Of a DNA stretch of 64,000 bases, positions 43,022 to 51,511 are shown in pieces. Source of the DNA: Ningiella ruwaisensis (lineage in GTDB: Bacteria > Pseudomonadota > Gammaproteobacteria > Enterobacterales > Alteromonadaceae). Position 1 is the stretch's first letter; every line of letters begins with the position of its first letter. A model generated the notes under the pieces. It ran no database searches. It was not told the DNA's origin and saw only the letters and a program-made list of their open reading frames with translations. The stretch lies in the NCBI RefSeq assembly GCF_004798935.1, contig NZ_RAHT01000002.1, positions 558,001-622,000 on the forward strand. Reading direction: 5' to 3'. The translations under genes were made by a program, and so were the position numbers.

Positions 43022-45652
43022 GTGATGCGCACACTATTTTCAGTGCTTTTGTCATCATATGCCAAGACCTGGTTTAGCATACTGATGGTCATCCTCTCTT
43101 TGTTAATTGCATGTGCGGGATTATCTGCAGTGCTTATTATCAACAAAGCAGCTAAACAGAGCTTTAGCGGAAATAGCACTGGCGCAATCATTCAGTCAAG
43201 TTATCAAATTGTGCCCAAAAATGAACGCGATGGTATTAGTCTTGAGCAGTACAAACTCATTAAGCAGTTGGGCTTATCACAAGCAATCGGCGTTGCCGAA
43301 CATTTCAGTCATCTTTATGTGTCAAAAACGGCTACAGACGATGAGGCATTGACACAGATAACGGCGCAAAGAAGCCGAATTATCGGTATTGATTTTTTAT
43401 CAGCAATGCAATCCATTCACATTCAAAAAGGCAATGTGAGGCAGGCATCAAAACAGGAATACGAACAGCAGTCGCTTAACGCCATCACAGAAGTATTTGC
43501 TGACGATATAAACATAGGAGCAAGTCGCTCTTTTATGCATCCAAAGTATGCTACAGAGTTAAGCCTGTTAAATGGTGAAGCCGTTTATAGCGATAGCGCT
43601 GGCCTTAAGCGTCTTCCTCAAATAAGCACCTTGGAAATAGCGGGTTTAGGCAATGATGTTATTCTAAATATCTCTGACTACTTTAATTTGATTAAAAATG
43701 AGAGTTCTGCGGTGTTTCCAGCAGATAATGCAGGAAAAGACGCGCTTAATCGGGAAATAGCACGTTTCAATCGAATCCTGATACCCTACTTAAATGACAA
43801 TCAAGTCGAGTTGATTCAACGAAAACTTGAGACGCGTCTTGGGAATAAGCTAAGTCTTGAGCAAACTAAAGCCCAAGAGAGTGGCGCAGAACTCACGCAA
43901 AGTTTTCACCTGAATCTAAGCGCAATGGCACTCTTAATGTTTGCCGTATGCTTATTTATTGTGCTAAACGCCAGTAATCTTCTCATTCACAAACGCATGA
44001 GTATGCTTAAAATCCTGAGACAATTAGGAGTAAGCAAGACTCGCATTTTGCAGCTACTGTGCATGGAATTAAGTCTATTTGCATTAGTTGCAAGCTTTTT
44101 TGGCGTGTTATCAGGGGAACAGTTAGCAGTGCTCGCCTCGCCCACTATACGTTCTATTGTTGAAGGCTTATATCAGGTAAATGTTGGCTTTACGGATACG
44201 CCACTTTTGAGACTCTTTGGGCTAGTGTTTCTGATTACTCTTTTTGGCGTGCTGGGCGCGCTTAGCTTTTCTTTTAAGCGCTTGAGCGAAGATTTGACAC
44301 AGCTTAAACTCAAAGAGGGCGAGAAATATAGTTATATCAAAGCTATTTTTGCAGGTATCATTTTAGGTCTGGCGGCCTGGCTTACGTTTTACTTTTCTCA
44401 ACACTTAAGCACATTACTTTTTGCAACGGCAATGGTCATTCTGGCCGGTTGCTGTTTTTTAATTGGTTTGTTTCCTTTCATCCTGAAAGCCATTCATCGC
44501 ATTGTCTCATGGCGATTTAAGATGTTGAAATTAGGCTTAGCGAATGCCATTGATTTATCTGCCTATACAAAAATTGCAAGCTGTGCTTTTTTTATTGCGG
44601 TAACAAGCAACATTGGCATGAATCTAATGGTAGATAGTTTTCGCGCCAGCACGCAATCCTGGCTGGAGCAACGCTTGGTCGCCGATTATTACTTATATTC
44701 AAGTGACGCTGAAATCAATGCTCAATTGGGGTCGCTTGCCAGACAAAGTGACGTCGACTTACAGGCACGCTTTGAGCAGCAATACAATTTAAATGGCAAT
44801 GCTATCGATGTATTTAGCTACCCAACGAGCAAAGTGTTTAAGCAAGGCATGGTGTTTGAAAATGCTATGGCCGATGTATGGACGCGTTTTGAAAACGAAA
44901 ATGCTGTGATTATCAATCAGCAGCTTGCCATTCGTAAGAGCTTAGCCCCAGGTGATACCATCTTATTGCCAGAAAATTTAGGGCAAACGCCCCTTAGCGA
45001 AAACATGACTGAGTTTACAGTAGCGGGTGTCATTTACGATTATGGGAATCCAAAAGGTCAGATACTGCTCCCGCTTTCTCGGTTTGCGCAAGACAATCGT
45101 CAAGCCAGTATTTTTGCACTAAGCGGCAGTACAGAACAAGTTGAAGCGTTCCGCACTGCCTTGTTTGAACTTGGGGTCAACATTGAAGAGCGTCTTTATA
45201 CCAGCGATGCTTTGTTGAAAACCTCAATTGAGGTCTTTGACCAAACCTTTTTGATTACCGACGGTTTGAATCTGGTTACTCTGTTGGTGGCTGCGCTGTC
45301 GTTGTCCTGTACCATGGTCATATTGCTTGATAACAGCCGTGCGCAAACCATGCTTTTAAGAAGTATAGGATTGTCAAAATGGCAAACAAGAAGGGTGTTA
45401 ATCCCGCAATTTTTTATCTTGTGTGTTGTCGCGCTAATATGCGCTACTCCATTTGGTATTTTACTCAGCCATATTTTGATTTATCAGATTAATTATCACG
45501 CTTTTAGCTGGACTTACCCGCTTGTGATTGATTTGACGAACATTCTGGCTTTGTACGCTATCTCCCTAATGGTCGTATTACTTGTGATTGCTATTCCTAT
45601 TGTTACATCTACACGGCGCAGTTTGGCACAGGAGATTTCATGGCTCGATTAA
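43022..45652 (+). CDS. FtsX-like ABC transporter permease (AttF/AttG-like double permease)
   Basis: 876-residue membrane protein with two FtsX-type modules: a first helix at about 13-33, a periplasmic domain, three helices (about 297-420), two additional central helices (about 435-490), then a second periplasmic domain and three C-terminal helices (about 745-870). This is the 8-10 helix layout of single-chain permeases of the LolCE/YbbP class. AGGA precedes the GTG at 43022; ATG at 43025 is the alternative. The stop lies 13 nt inside the following lipoprotein gene, so the three genes form one operon. Confidence 0.85.
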   Translation: MMRTLFSVLLSSYAKTWFSILMVILSLLIACAGLSAVLIINKAAKQSFSGNSTGAIIQSSYQIVPKNERDGISLEQYKLIKQLGLSQAIGVAEHFSHLYVSKTATDDEALTQITAQRSRIIGIDFLSAMQSIHIQKGNVRQASKQEYEQQSLNAITEVFADDINIGASRSFMHPKYATELSLLNGEAVYSDSAGLKRLPQISTLEIAGLGNDVILNISDYFNLIKNESSAVFPADNAGKDALNREIARFNRILIPYLNDNQVELIQRKLETRLGNKLSLEQTKAQESGAELTQSFHLNLSAMALLMFAVCLFIVLNASNLLIHKRMSMLKILRQLGVSKTRILQLLCMELSLFALVASFFGVLSGEQLAVLASPTIRSIVEGLYQVNVGFTDTPLLRLFGLVFLITLFGVLGALSFSFKRLSEDLTQLKLKEGEKYSYIKAIFAGIILGLAAWLTFYFSQHLSTLLFATAMVILAGCCFLIGLFPFILKAIHRIVSWRFKMLKLGLANAIDLSAYTKIASCAFFIAVTSNIGMNLMVDSFRASTQSWLEQRLVADYYLYSSDAEINAQLGSLARQSDVDLQARFEQQYNLNGNAIDVFSYPTSKVFKQGMVFENAMADVWTRFENENAVIINQQLAIRKSLAPGDTILLPENLGQTPLSENMTEFTVAGVIYDYGNPKGQILLPLSRFAQDNRQASIFALSGSTEQVEAFRTALFELGVNIEERLYTSDALLKTSIEVFDQTFLITDGLNLVTLLVAALSLSCTMVILLDNSRAQTMLLRSIGLSKWQTRRVLIPQFFILCVVALICATPFGILLSHILIYQINYHAFSWTYPLVIDLTNILALYAISLMVVLLVIAIPIVTSTRRSLAQEISWLD

Positions 45653-46821
45653 AGTATCGCACTGCAAGGACATGTGGGGCATGGGTGAAAAAAGTGCTTG
45701 CCAGATTCTTATCTTTAAGCGTTTGCATTTTTTTATTAATAGCTTGCGAAAACAAGCAAAGTGATGCTCTTAGTCTGAGCGAGACAGAAGATGACACATC
45801 ATCTTTGCGCATACAGTCTGGTCAAGGCAAAAAGGCAGCGCCCGACTATCAGATAACGCTACCATACGACCATCTATCTCACGATGCGTTCGACATCGAA
45901 TGGTGGTACTTAACGGCAAATTTGCAAGGTGATGACGGGCAAGACTACGCTGTTCAGTGGACACTTTTTCGCTTCAGACAAAACACGCAAAACCCTTTAT
46001 GGGATGACGGGCAAATATTTATGGCTCATGCATCAGTTCACACGCAAGCCCTCCACATTTTTGAGGAGCGTTTTGCGCCAGGAGCACTTGGAACTGCAAG
46101 GGTCGGTCTTGATGAACAAACCCAAGCGTTTCGAATGGAACTGGATAATTGGCAATGGCAAGGACAAGCCTCTGATGGAAGCCTTTTGCCAGCTAGGCTT
46201 AGCGTGCCCATCAATACGGATAATGACCAGGAAATAGAATCGTTGTTACTTAATTTGGAACTACAAGCGCAGGGCCCTTATATATTGCACGGACAAGCGG
46301 GTTACAGCGTTAAATCACCTGAAGGAAAACACGCTTCTCATTATTATTCTCAACCTTTTATTCAAGTTAGCGGTTATATTGAGGTCAATAATGTTCAGGT
46401 AAGCGTCAGTGGCAGCGCCTGGTATGATCATGAATGGACAAGTACATTGCTGGACGAAACAACGCAGGGTTGGGATTGGATGTCTTTGCATTTGGATAAT
46501 GGTGACAAACTCATGGCTTTTAGAATGCGTTTAAACAATCAGAAAGACTACGTCACTGGCACCTATATTTTTGCAGATGGCGCTTATGAAACCTTACTGC
46601 CACACGAAATCAGTTTAGATGAATTACATCGTCGAAATGATGGGGAACGGGACTTGCCGCTGGATTGGCTCGTCAAAATTAAGAAGTTAAACCTTGAACT
46701 TAAGGTGAGCGCGCAAAAAACGCAGGCTTATAACCGCTCGATATTTCCGTATTATGAGGGCCCCGTCGAGATTAGCGGCTCACATAGCGGAAAAGGGTTT
46801 TTAGAGCTAACAGGCTATTAG
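45640..46821 (+). CDS. AttH/CrtC-like lipocalin-fold lipoprotein
   Basis: 393 residues. A basic N-terminus and hydrophobic stretch end in the lipobox LLIAC (lipidated Cys36). The body is a double lipocalin-like domain of the CrtC/AttH family, recognised from FDIEWWYLTANL, GSAWYDHEWTST and TTQGWDWMSLHL. CrtC itself hydrates carotenoids, but no carotenoid genes are present here, and family members next to ABC/FtsX genes are of unknown function. The 13-nt overlap with the permease gene argues that it is the periplasmic partner of that transporter. An imperfect stem at its 3' end (46803-46837) has no U run. Confidence 0.82.
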   Translation: MARLKYRTARTCGAWVKKVLARFLSLSVCIFLLIACENKQSDALSLSETEDDTSSLRIQSGQGKKAAPDYQITLPYDHLSHDAFDIEWWYLTANLQGDDGQDYAVQWTLFRFRQNTQNPLWDDGQIFMAHASVHTQALHIFEERFAPGALGTARVGLDEQTQAFRMELDNWQWQGQASDGSLLPARLSVPINTDNDQEIESLLLNLELQAQGPYILHGQAGYSVKSPEGKHASHYYSQPFIQVSGYIEVNNVQVSVSGSAWYDHEWTSTLLDETTQGWDWMSLHLDNGDKLMAFRMRLNNQKDYVTGTYIFADGAYETLLPHEISLDELHRRNDGERDLPLDWLVKIKKLNLELKVSAQKTQAYNRSIFPYYEGPVEISGSHSGKGFLELTGY

Positions 46822-46875
46822 TAAACCTGTTAACTCTATCACGTCTAGCCAAGCACTTAAGTGTGACTGGGTGCG

Positions 46876-47274
46876 CTATTCGTCGTCGAGCTCGATATCA
46901 AGCCCATCTTCGACATCTGCAAGCATATCATCATCGCTGCGACTGGTATCGGTCGCTTTCCTTGTACCATAGATACTACCGGTTTTAGGACGATTAATTC
47001 GCTTCTGATATTTTACCCAGGCGCGCGCCGCAACATTGCCAGGCTCTTGTTGCCCCGTGGCAGCCGCAATATAGGCTCTGTCTTCATCATCGCTCGGTGC
47101 GATTTGACCATCGACTAATGCCGCAATTAAACATCCATATTCATTAAGCGCTTTACTCTCTGCGATTGAAAAATCACCAGAACGACTAAAACCATAAGGG
47201 TAGTTTTTGGGATCACTAAATACTCGCTTTAGCAGGGTTTCTTTAGTTAAATTAGACACGTCACATTGCTCCAC
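46876..47274 (-). CDS. maoP: MaoP (YifE, DUF413): macrodomain Ori organisation protein
   Basis: 132-residue protein. The block FSDPKNYPYGFSRSGDFSIAE and the GEREPVTEAERVWSKY-like stretch (here PGNVAARAWVKYQKRINRPK) match E. coli YifE/MaoP, which together with a 17-nt cis site (maoS) organises the Ori macrodomain. The C-terminus carries an acidic tail longer than in E. coli. A 10-bp palindrome CACTTAAGTG (46854-46863) lies just beyond its stop, but I cannot say it is a maoS equivalent. The start is ATG at 47274. Confidence 0.85.
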   Translation of the reverse strand: MEQCDVSNLTKETLLKRVFSDPKNYPYGFSRSGDFSIAESKALNEYGCLIAALVDGQIAPSDDEDRAYIAAATGQQEPGNVAARAWVKYQKRINRPKTGSIYGTRKATDTSRSDDDMLADVEDGLDIELDDE

Positions 47275-47483
47275 TGAGATTTATTACAACTTGACAAACA
47301 ACAGGCCTTACATTTTTTTGCGTTTGTACTCTCGAATATCGGCGCTGTCAACAAAATAGTGAACTAATATGTGCAATTTAAATAAAGTGTAATATATGCC
47401 TGTGTTTTTATTCCCTTTTAATAGCATTTAATGCAAAGTTTGCGACACCTAATTTAGTACTGATTCTAAAACTAGTGCTGCGT

Positions 47484-47969
47484 TTATTTTGAAACCCAAG
47501 CCCAGTTCATTTCGCAAATAATAGGTTCATTGCCGGTTTCATCCGTCACACGCACTTCGACCAAAATGTCCCCTTTTTCCTGGGTCTGCATTAACGAAAT
47601 TTGCTCATCGCTTAAGCTGGCAACCGCTGTTAAGTCACCTTTCGACCGTTTTACGTACTTTAAATTCATGGATTTAATGAGTGGCAATTTGTCGCCCGGC
47701 AGATTCACTCCAACAACGAAACCCGTTGCAGACTCGGCTAACAAGGCCATGGCAGCCGCATGCACTGAGCCAATATGATTTTGCACCTTCGTACGATTTT
47801 TCTGAAAAAATGTCGCAGATTTAAGATCAGTGTCGATGATTTTAAGCCCTGCGGTGCCAACTAACTTCACTTTATGTCTAAAGACAAGGGTAAGTAGCCA
47901 CATCGCGAGACCGTGAGGATAAGTTAAACACTTTTCAGCAAACTTGCGCAGAGGATTAGATTTAGCCAT
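47484..47969 (-). CDS. DUF4442 hotdog-fold protein (putative acyl-CoA thioesterase)
   Basis: 161 residues. The hotdog helix NHIGSVHAAAMALLAE and the following strands (MNLKYVKRSKGDLTAVASL) place it in the DUF4442/PaaI-like thioesterase group. The conserved Asn-His-x-Gly-x-x-His arrangement of active-site residues is present at about residues 64-71. The acyl-CoA substrate is not known. It is flanked by maoP downstream and the fructokinase upstream on the same strand, without evident functional linkage. Confidence 0.75.
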   Translation of the reverse strand: MAKSNPLRKFAEKCLTYPHGLAMWLLTLVFRHKVKLVGTAGLKIIDTDLKSATFFQKNRTKVQNHIGSVHAAAMALLAESATGFVVGVNLPGDKLPLIKSMNLKYVKRSKGDLTAVASLSDEQISLMQTQEKGDILVEVRVTDETGNEPIICEMNWAWVSK

Positions 47970-48081
47970 ATGATTACCTACACTTAAAAGGTTGAAATGT
48001 GAACTGGTCAGACGTGTAGTGACACTACGCTATCTCACTATTGTTTTCAACTTTTGCTAGTAGTAAGTGAATTCGTTTGTT

Positions 48082-48963
48082 TTACGCGTGTTCAACAAGT
48101 GCAAGCGCACCCTTTAAGCCTGACTCAGTTCCTAATCCAGGCTCTACTATGATGTCATGTAAACTCACGTTCTCTGGCAAAGACAGGTATCCATTAACAT
48201 GCTTGTTCGTTTGTTCAACGATTTTTTTGAGTAAAAACGATTGTTGCATCACCCCACCGCCAAGAATTATTCTTTGCGGAGAGAGCGTCATCAATAGATT
48301 GTGACAGAATTGTCCAACGATATTCGCTTGAAGATCCCATGCTTCATGATCTGGCGCGAGATGTTGTGCGCTTTGTCCCCAAATTTTTTGCATGGACGTA
48401 CCCGAGGCCAGTCCTTCAACGCAATCAGCATGAAATGGACAGTGCCCTTTAACGCCCATTGGAACTTTAACCCTCATATGCCCCATTTCAGGATGCACCA
48501 AACCTTTCACGGTCTGCCCATTGACCACTAAACCGCCACCAAAGCCGGTGCCTATAGTGATGTATACAACAACGTCACAGCCTTTGCCCGCACCCCATTT
48601 GGCCTCTGCCAGTGCAGCCGCATTTACGTCAGTATCAACGTGCACAGTAACCTCTAAAGCCTCTTCTAAATGCGAAGCTAATGGTGTATCAGACCAATGT
48701 GGTTTAGGTGTTTTGGTAATATTACCGAAGGTAGGAGACGAAGGATTTAAATCTAATGGACCAAAACTTGCTAAACCTAAATGGTCAAAGGTATAACCTT
48801 GTTGCTTCAAATCATTGTAAAACGCAAGAACCTGAGAAAGTGTATTTGCTGGCGTAGTGGTATCAATCCGCGTCTTGCATAGTAAATTGTGTTTATTATC
48901 GAATAGTGCGCAAATAAACTTTGTGCCACCGGCCTCTATTGCTGCTATAGAATTAAATGCCAT
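48082..48963 (-). CDS. ROK-family fructokinase
   Basis: 293-residue sugar kinase. It shows the phosphate-binding loop EAGGTKF, the catalytic-Asp segment VHVDTDVNAAALAE, the second loop ITIGTGFGGGLVVNG, and the ROK zinc site (HPEMGHMRV, then CPFHADCVEGLASG) seen in bacterial fructokinases. Divergent orientation to amylosucrase, which releases free fructose from sucrose, makes phosphorylation of that fructose to fructose 6-phosphate the likely job. An imperfect copy of the LacI-type half-site TTAATCG lies about 20-30 bp upstream of its ATG. Confidence 0.9.
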   Translation of the reverse strand: MAFNSIAAIEAGGTKFICALFDNKHNLLCKTRIDTTTPANTLSQVLAFYNDLKQQGYTFDHLGLASFGPLDLNPSSPTFGNITKTPKPHWSDTPLASHLEEALEVTVHVDTDVNAAALAEAKWGAGKGCDVVVYITIGTGFGGGLVVNGQTVKGLVHPEMGHMRVKVPMGVKGHCPFHADCVEGLASGTSMQKIWGQSAQHLAPDHEAWDLQANIVGQFCHNLLMTLSPQRIILGGGVMQQSFLLKKIVEQTNKHVNGYLSLPENVSLHDIIVEPGLGTESGLKGALALVEHA

Positions 48964-49192
48964 TATATCGTCTTAGTTGAAGTTAATCGTTTATCATCGA
49001 GTCTGAGCTTCAAACTCGCGGGAGCCAGATGCTTATAGACTTACGCAATGTATATCAAATAAGTCAACTTTTGAAGCATATTCATTTTTCCAGATTTTAC
49101 AAATTCATGAATAGAAGCGTTTCAAAATACATGCAGAACCTTTTTTTGGGAGTCTCTAGTGAATAAAGGCTTTATTTCCCCCCCATTAATTG

Positions 49193-49219
49193 AAAAAAAC
49201 CGAGCAGACATCTGCTCGG
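49193..49219 (-). terminator. Leftward intrinsic terminator upstream of fructokinase
   Basis: CCGAGCAGA-CA-TCTGCTCGG (49200-49219) is a perfect GC-rich stem, followed on the minus strand by seven U residues (A49193-49199 on the plus strand). No leftward gene ends here: the next leftward gene, fructokinase, starts 230 nt further on. It therefore ends an unannotated RNA or is an attenuator. Confidence 0.85.
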
Positions 49220-49365
49220 CTAAACACACATATTTCACGGGAAACACAATCAACTAAGTCAAGAGTGGGCAATTGTTAAAACGAGGTATCTCGGTATGGA
49301 GTTTAAACCTTTTCTTTGGTCACACTCTCTAAACAAATAGTACCTATTAAAACGTAAGAATCACT

Positions 49366-49394
49366 TTGCCTTACGCGACTTAATCGATTAAGAT
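49366..49394 (+). promoter_or_regulatory. Amylosucrase promoter with LacI-type operator
   Basis: TTGCCT (49366-49371) and TAAGAT (49389-49394) are spaced by 17 nt. Between and over the -10 lies the perfect 14-bp palindrome CTTAATCGATTAAG (49379-49392) with the central CG typical of LacI-family operators. A repressor bound there would block RNA polymerase. The LacI gene of the same cluster is the obvious candidate ligand. Confidence 0.6.
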
Positions 49395-49508
49395 TGAGCA
49401 TATCAAAATGTATGCGAGTTGTAAATGCTGTGTAAACACATTTATTATGGCGCGCATAATTTCTCTGCTCTCGCATCAAAATCCTTATTTAGCACACAGG
49501 TAGACTTT

Positions 49509-51428
49509 ATGAATTTTAAGCTTGAAAGCGCTAAGACACTTAAACGAATATTAAAAAGCAACGAAACCAATATTGATGCTTTAACGCCCGCGCATAAAAA
49601 GCTTTTTTTAGCTCGCCTGGACGAGCATTTTGCTGCGCTTTTTGAATTGTATTATCAGGTCTACGGCTGGCAGTATGATTTTCATTTCCACATACAATCG
49701 CTCGTTCAGACGTTAATAGCGGGATTTAAAGAGCGACCTGCCCATTTAAAAACCAAAGATAAGCAAAAATTAGCTCAGCCTCACTGGTACAAAAGTGAGA
49801 AGATGCTGGGTATCGCGTGTTACGTTGACCTGTTTGGTGGTGACTTAAAAAAACTTAAAAAGCGCCTGCCTTATTTTAAGTCGATGGGGATCAATTACGT
49901 TCATCTAATGCCCTTATATCGATCGCCACAAGGCGATAGTGACGGAGGATATGCGGTATCTGACTACAGAACGGTAAATCCTGCTCTTGGCAATATGGCA
50001 GATTTGGAGGCCTTAACAAAAGCGTTCAACAAAGAAGGCATTAATATCGTTTTGGATTTTGTGTTCAACCATACCTCTAATGAACACGAATGGGCATTAA
50101 AAGCCAAGCAAGGCAGTGAAGAGTATCAGGCATATTATTATATGTTTGACGACAAAACCGTGCCCGATCAGTACGAACAGCATTTGCGTGAAATTTTTCC
50201 CCAGGTTCGCAGAGGCAACTTCACATACGAACCGACTTGCGATAAGTGGGTATGGACAACATTTAACAGCTTCCAGTGGGATCTTAACTATAGTAACCCT
50301 GAAGTATTTAATGCAATCACCAGTGAAATGCTATTTTTGGCCAATATTGGATGTGATGCGCTCAGGCTCGATGCGTTAGCGTTCATCTGGAAAGAAATGG
50401 GCACTAACTGTGAAAATCAAGATAAGGCACATACGCTCATTCAGGCATTTAACCGTTGCCTTCAGATTACTGCACCAGCTGTTGTGTTTAAGTCAGAGGC
50501 CATTGTGCACCCAGATGAGGTCGTAAAATATATTGATAAAAATGAATGCCAGCTTTCGTACAATCCTTTATTAATGGCCTTGATCTGGAATTCGCTTGCA
50601 ACCCGAAAAACCCGTTTATTAACCGCATCAATGCAAAAAACAGGTGTTATTTCTGATGATTGTACGTGGGTGAATTACGTGCGATGTCACGACGACATTG
50701 GCTGGACTTTCGACGATGATGTTGCGGCCGAATTAGGAATAAACGGGGAAGATCATCGCTATTTTCTCAATCAGTTTTATACGGGCCGATTCCCTGGCAG
50801 TTTTGCAAATGGCGTTGCCTTTGGTGAAAACCCCAGTACTGGAGACTGCAGGGTTTGTGGGTCTTTAGCATCCTTATGCGGACTTGAGCGGGCGCAAGCT
50901 GAAAACGACTTGGCTGGCATTGATTTGGCAGTAAAACGTATTTTACTTGTTCATAGTGTGATCTTAAGCGTAGGCGGAATTCCACTCCTATATGCTGGAG
51001 ATGAACTTGCCTTGATAAATGACTATGGCTATCAGAACGACCCCAGCAAACAACATGATGTCAGGTGGGTCAATCGAATAGATGTGCCCGATGACATGTT
51101 GAAGCAATCGCCCAACCCTGAGGTCACAGATGCTCTCAAATCTTTAATTAGTATTCGTCAAAAACACCCGATATTCGGCGACGCCAGCACGTCTTTTCTG
51201 CCCGCTCCAAATGAACATTGTTTTGCCTATCTGCGAGAAACGGAATTGGAGCGTTGTTTATGCCTCGTTAACTTCAGCGAGCATTCGCTTAGTATTCATC
51301 CTCAAACATTTGATTTACTCGGGCAATCAATCGCAACCGATTTAATTACCCAAAGCACAGTGGATCTCAGTGAGGGAGTAAATCTTTCAAGCTATCAATT
51401 TACTTGGTTAAAAGTGCTGAAAAGCTAA
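49509..51428 (+). CDS. Amylosucrase (GH13 subfamily 4)
   Basis: Builds alpha-1,4-glucan from sucrose and releases fructose. From ATG 49509 (AGG at 9 nt) the protein has 639 residues, close to the 636 of Neisseria amylosucrase. An upstream ATG would add 28 unlikely residues. The catalytic set is visible at nearly Neisseria numbering: nucleophile Asp288 (RLDALAF), acid/base Glu330 (FKSEAIV) and His394-Asp395 (RCHDDIGW). The domain order N-terminal helical, A/B barrel and C-terminal sheet is intact, and there is no signal peptide, so it works on imported sucrose. A TCGCAGCG/CGCTGCGA hairpin without U run follows at 51447-51476. Confidence 0.95.
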   Translation: MNFKLESAKTLKRILKSNETNIDALTPAHKKLFLARLDEHFAALFELYYQVYGWQYDFHFHIQSLVQTLIAGFKERPAHLKTKDKQKLAQPHWYKSEKMLGIACYVDLFGGDLKKLKKRLPYFKSMGINYVHLMPLYRSPQGDSDGGYAVSDYRTVNPALGNMADLEALTKAFNKEGINIVLDFVFNHTSNEHEWALKAKQGSEEYQAYYYMFDDKTVPDQYEQHLREIFPQVRRGNFTYEPTCDKWVWTTFNSFQWDLNYSNPEVFNAITSEMLFLANIGCDALRLDALAFIWKEMGTNCENQDKAHTLIQAFNRCLQITAPAVVFKSEAIVHPDEVVKYIDKNECQLSYNPLLMALIWNSLATRKTRLLTASMQKTGVISDDCTWVNYVRCHDDIGWTFDDDVAAELGINGEDHRYFLNQFYTGRFPGSFANGVAFGENPSTGDCRVCGSLASLCGLERAQAENDLAGIDLAVKRILLVHSVILSVGGIPLLYAGDELALINDYGYQNDPSKQHDVRWVNRIDVPDDMLKQSPNPEVTDALKSLISIRQKHPIFGDASTSFLPAPNEHCFAYLRETELERCLCLVNFSEHSLSIHPQTFDLLGQSIATDLITQSTVDLSEGVNLSSYQFTWLKVLKS

Positions 51429-51511
51429 TATTGACTCAACAAGCTTTCGCAGCGTCATTAACGAAAGGCGCTGCGAGATGTTCAAAGAAAGGCATAATGA
51501 GCGTGCTTGCT

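Larger units (their letters stand above)
48964..49508. other. Divergent control region of the sucrose cluster
   Basis: 545 bp between fructokinase and amylosucrase. It contains a leftward intrinsic terminator (49193-49219), a foldable segment closed by AGAGTG/CACTCT (49262-49328) with CGAGGTATCTCG inside, and the amylosucrase promoter with its palindromic operator (49366-49394). Near 48981-48994 a TTAATCG-containing sequence resembles half the operator. Confidence 0.6.

Noticed and set aside
45640-46821. Carotenoid 1,2-hydratase (CrtC) as the function of the lipoprotein
   Set aside because: The fold is shared, but there are no carotenoid genes here. The lipobox and operon with an ABC/FtsX transporter fit the AttH group better.
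46854-46863. CACTTAAGTG as the maoS site beside maoP
   Set aside because: It is a 10-bp palindrome, whereas the E. coli site is described as 17 nt. I cannot match its sequence, so no claim is made.
48964-49508. A known riboswitch (for example c-di-GMP type) in the sucrose control region
   Set aside because: The conserved motifs of those classes are not present; only simple hairpins are visible.
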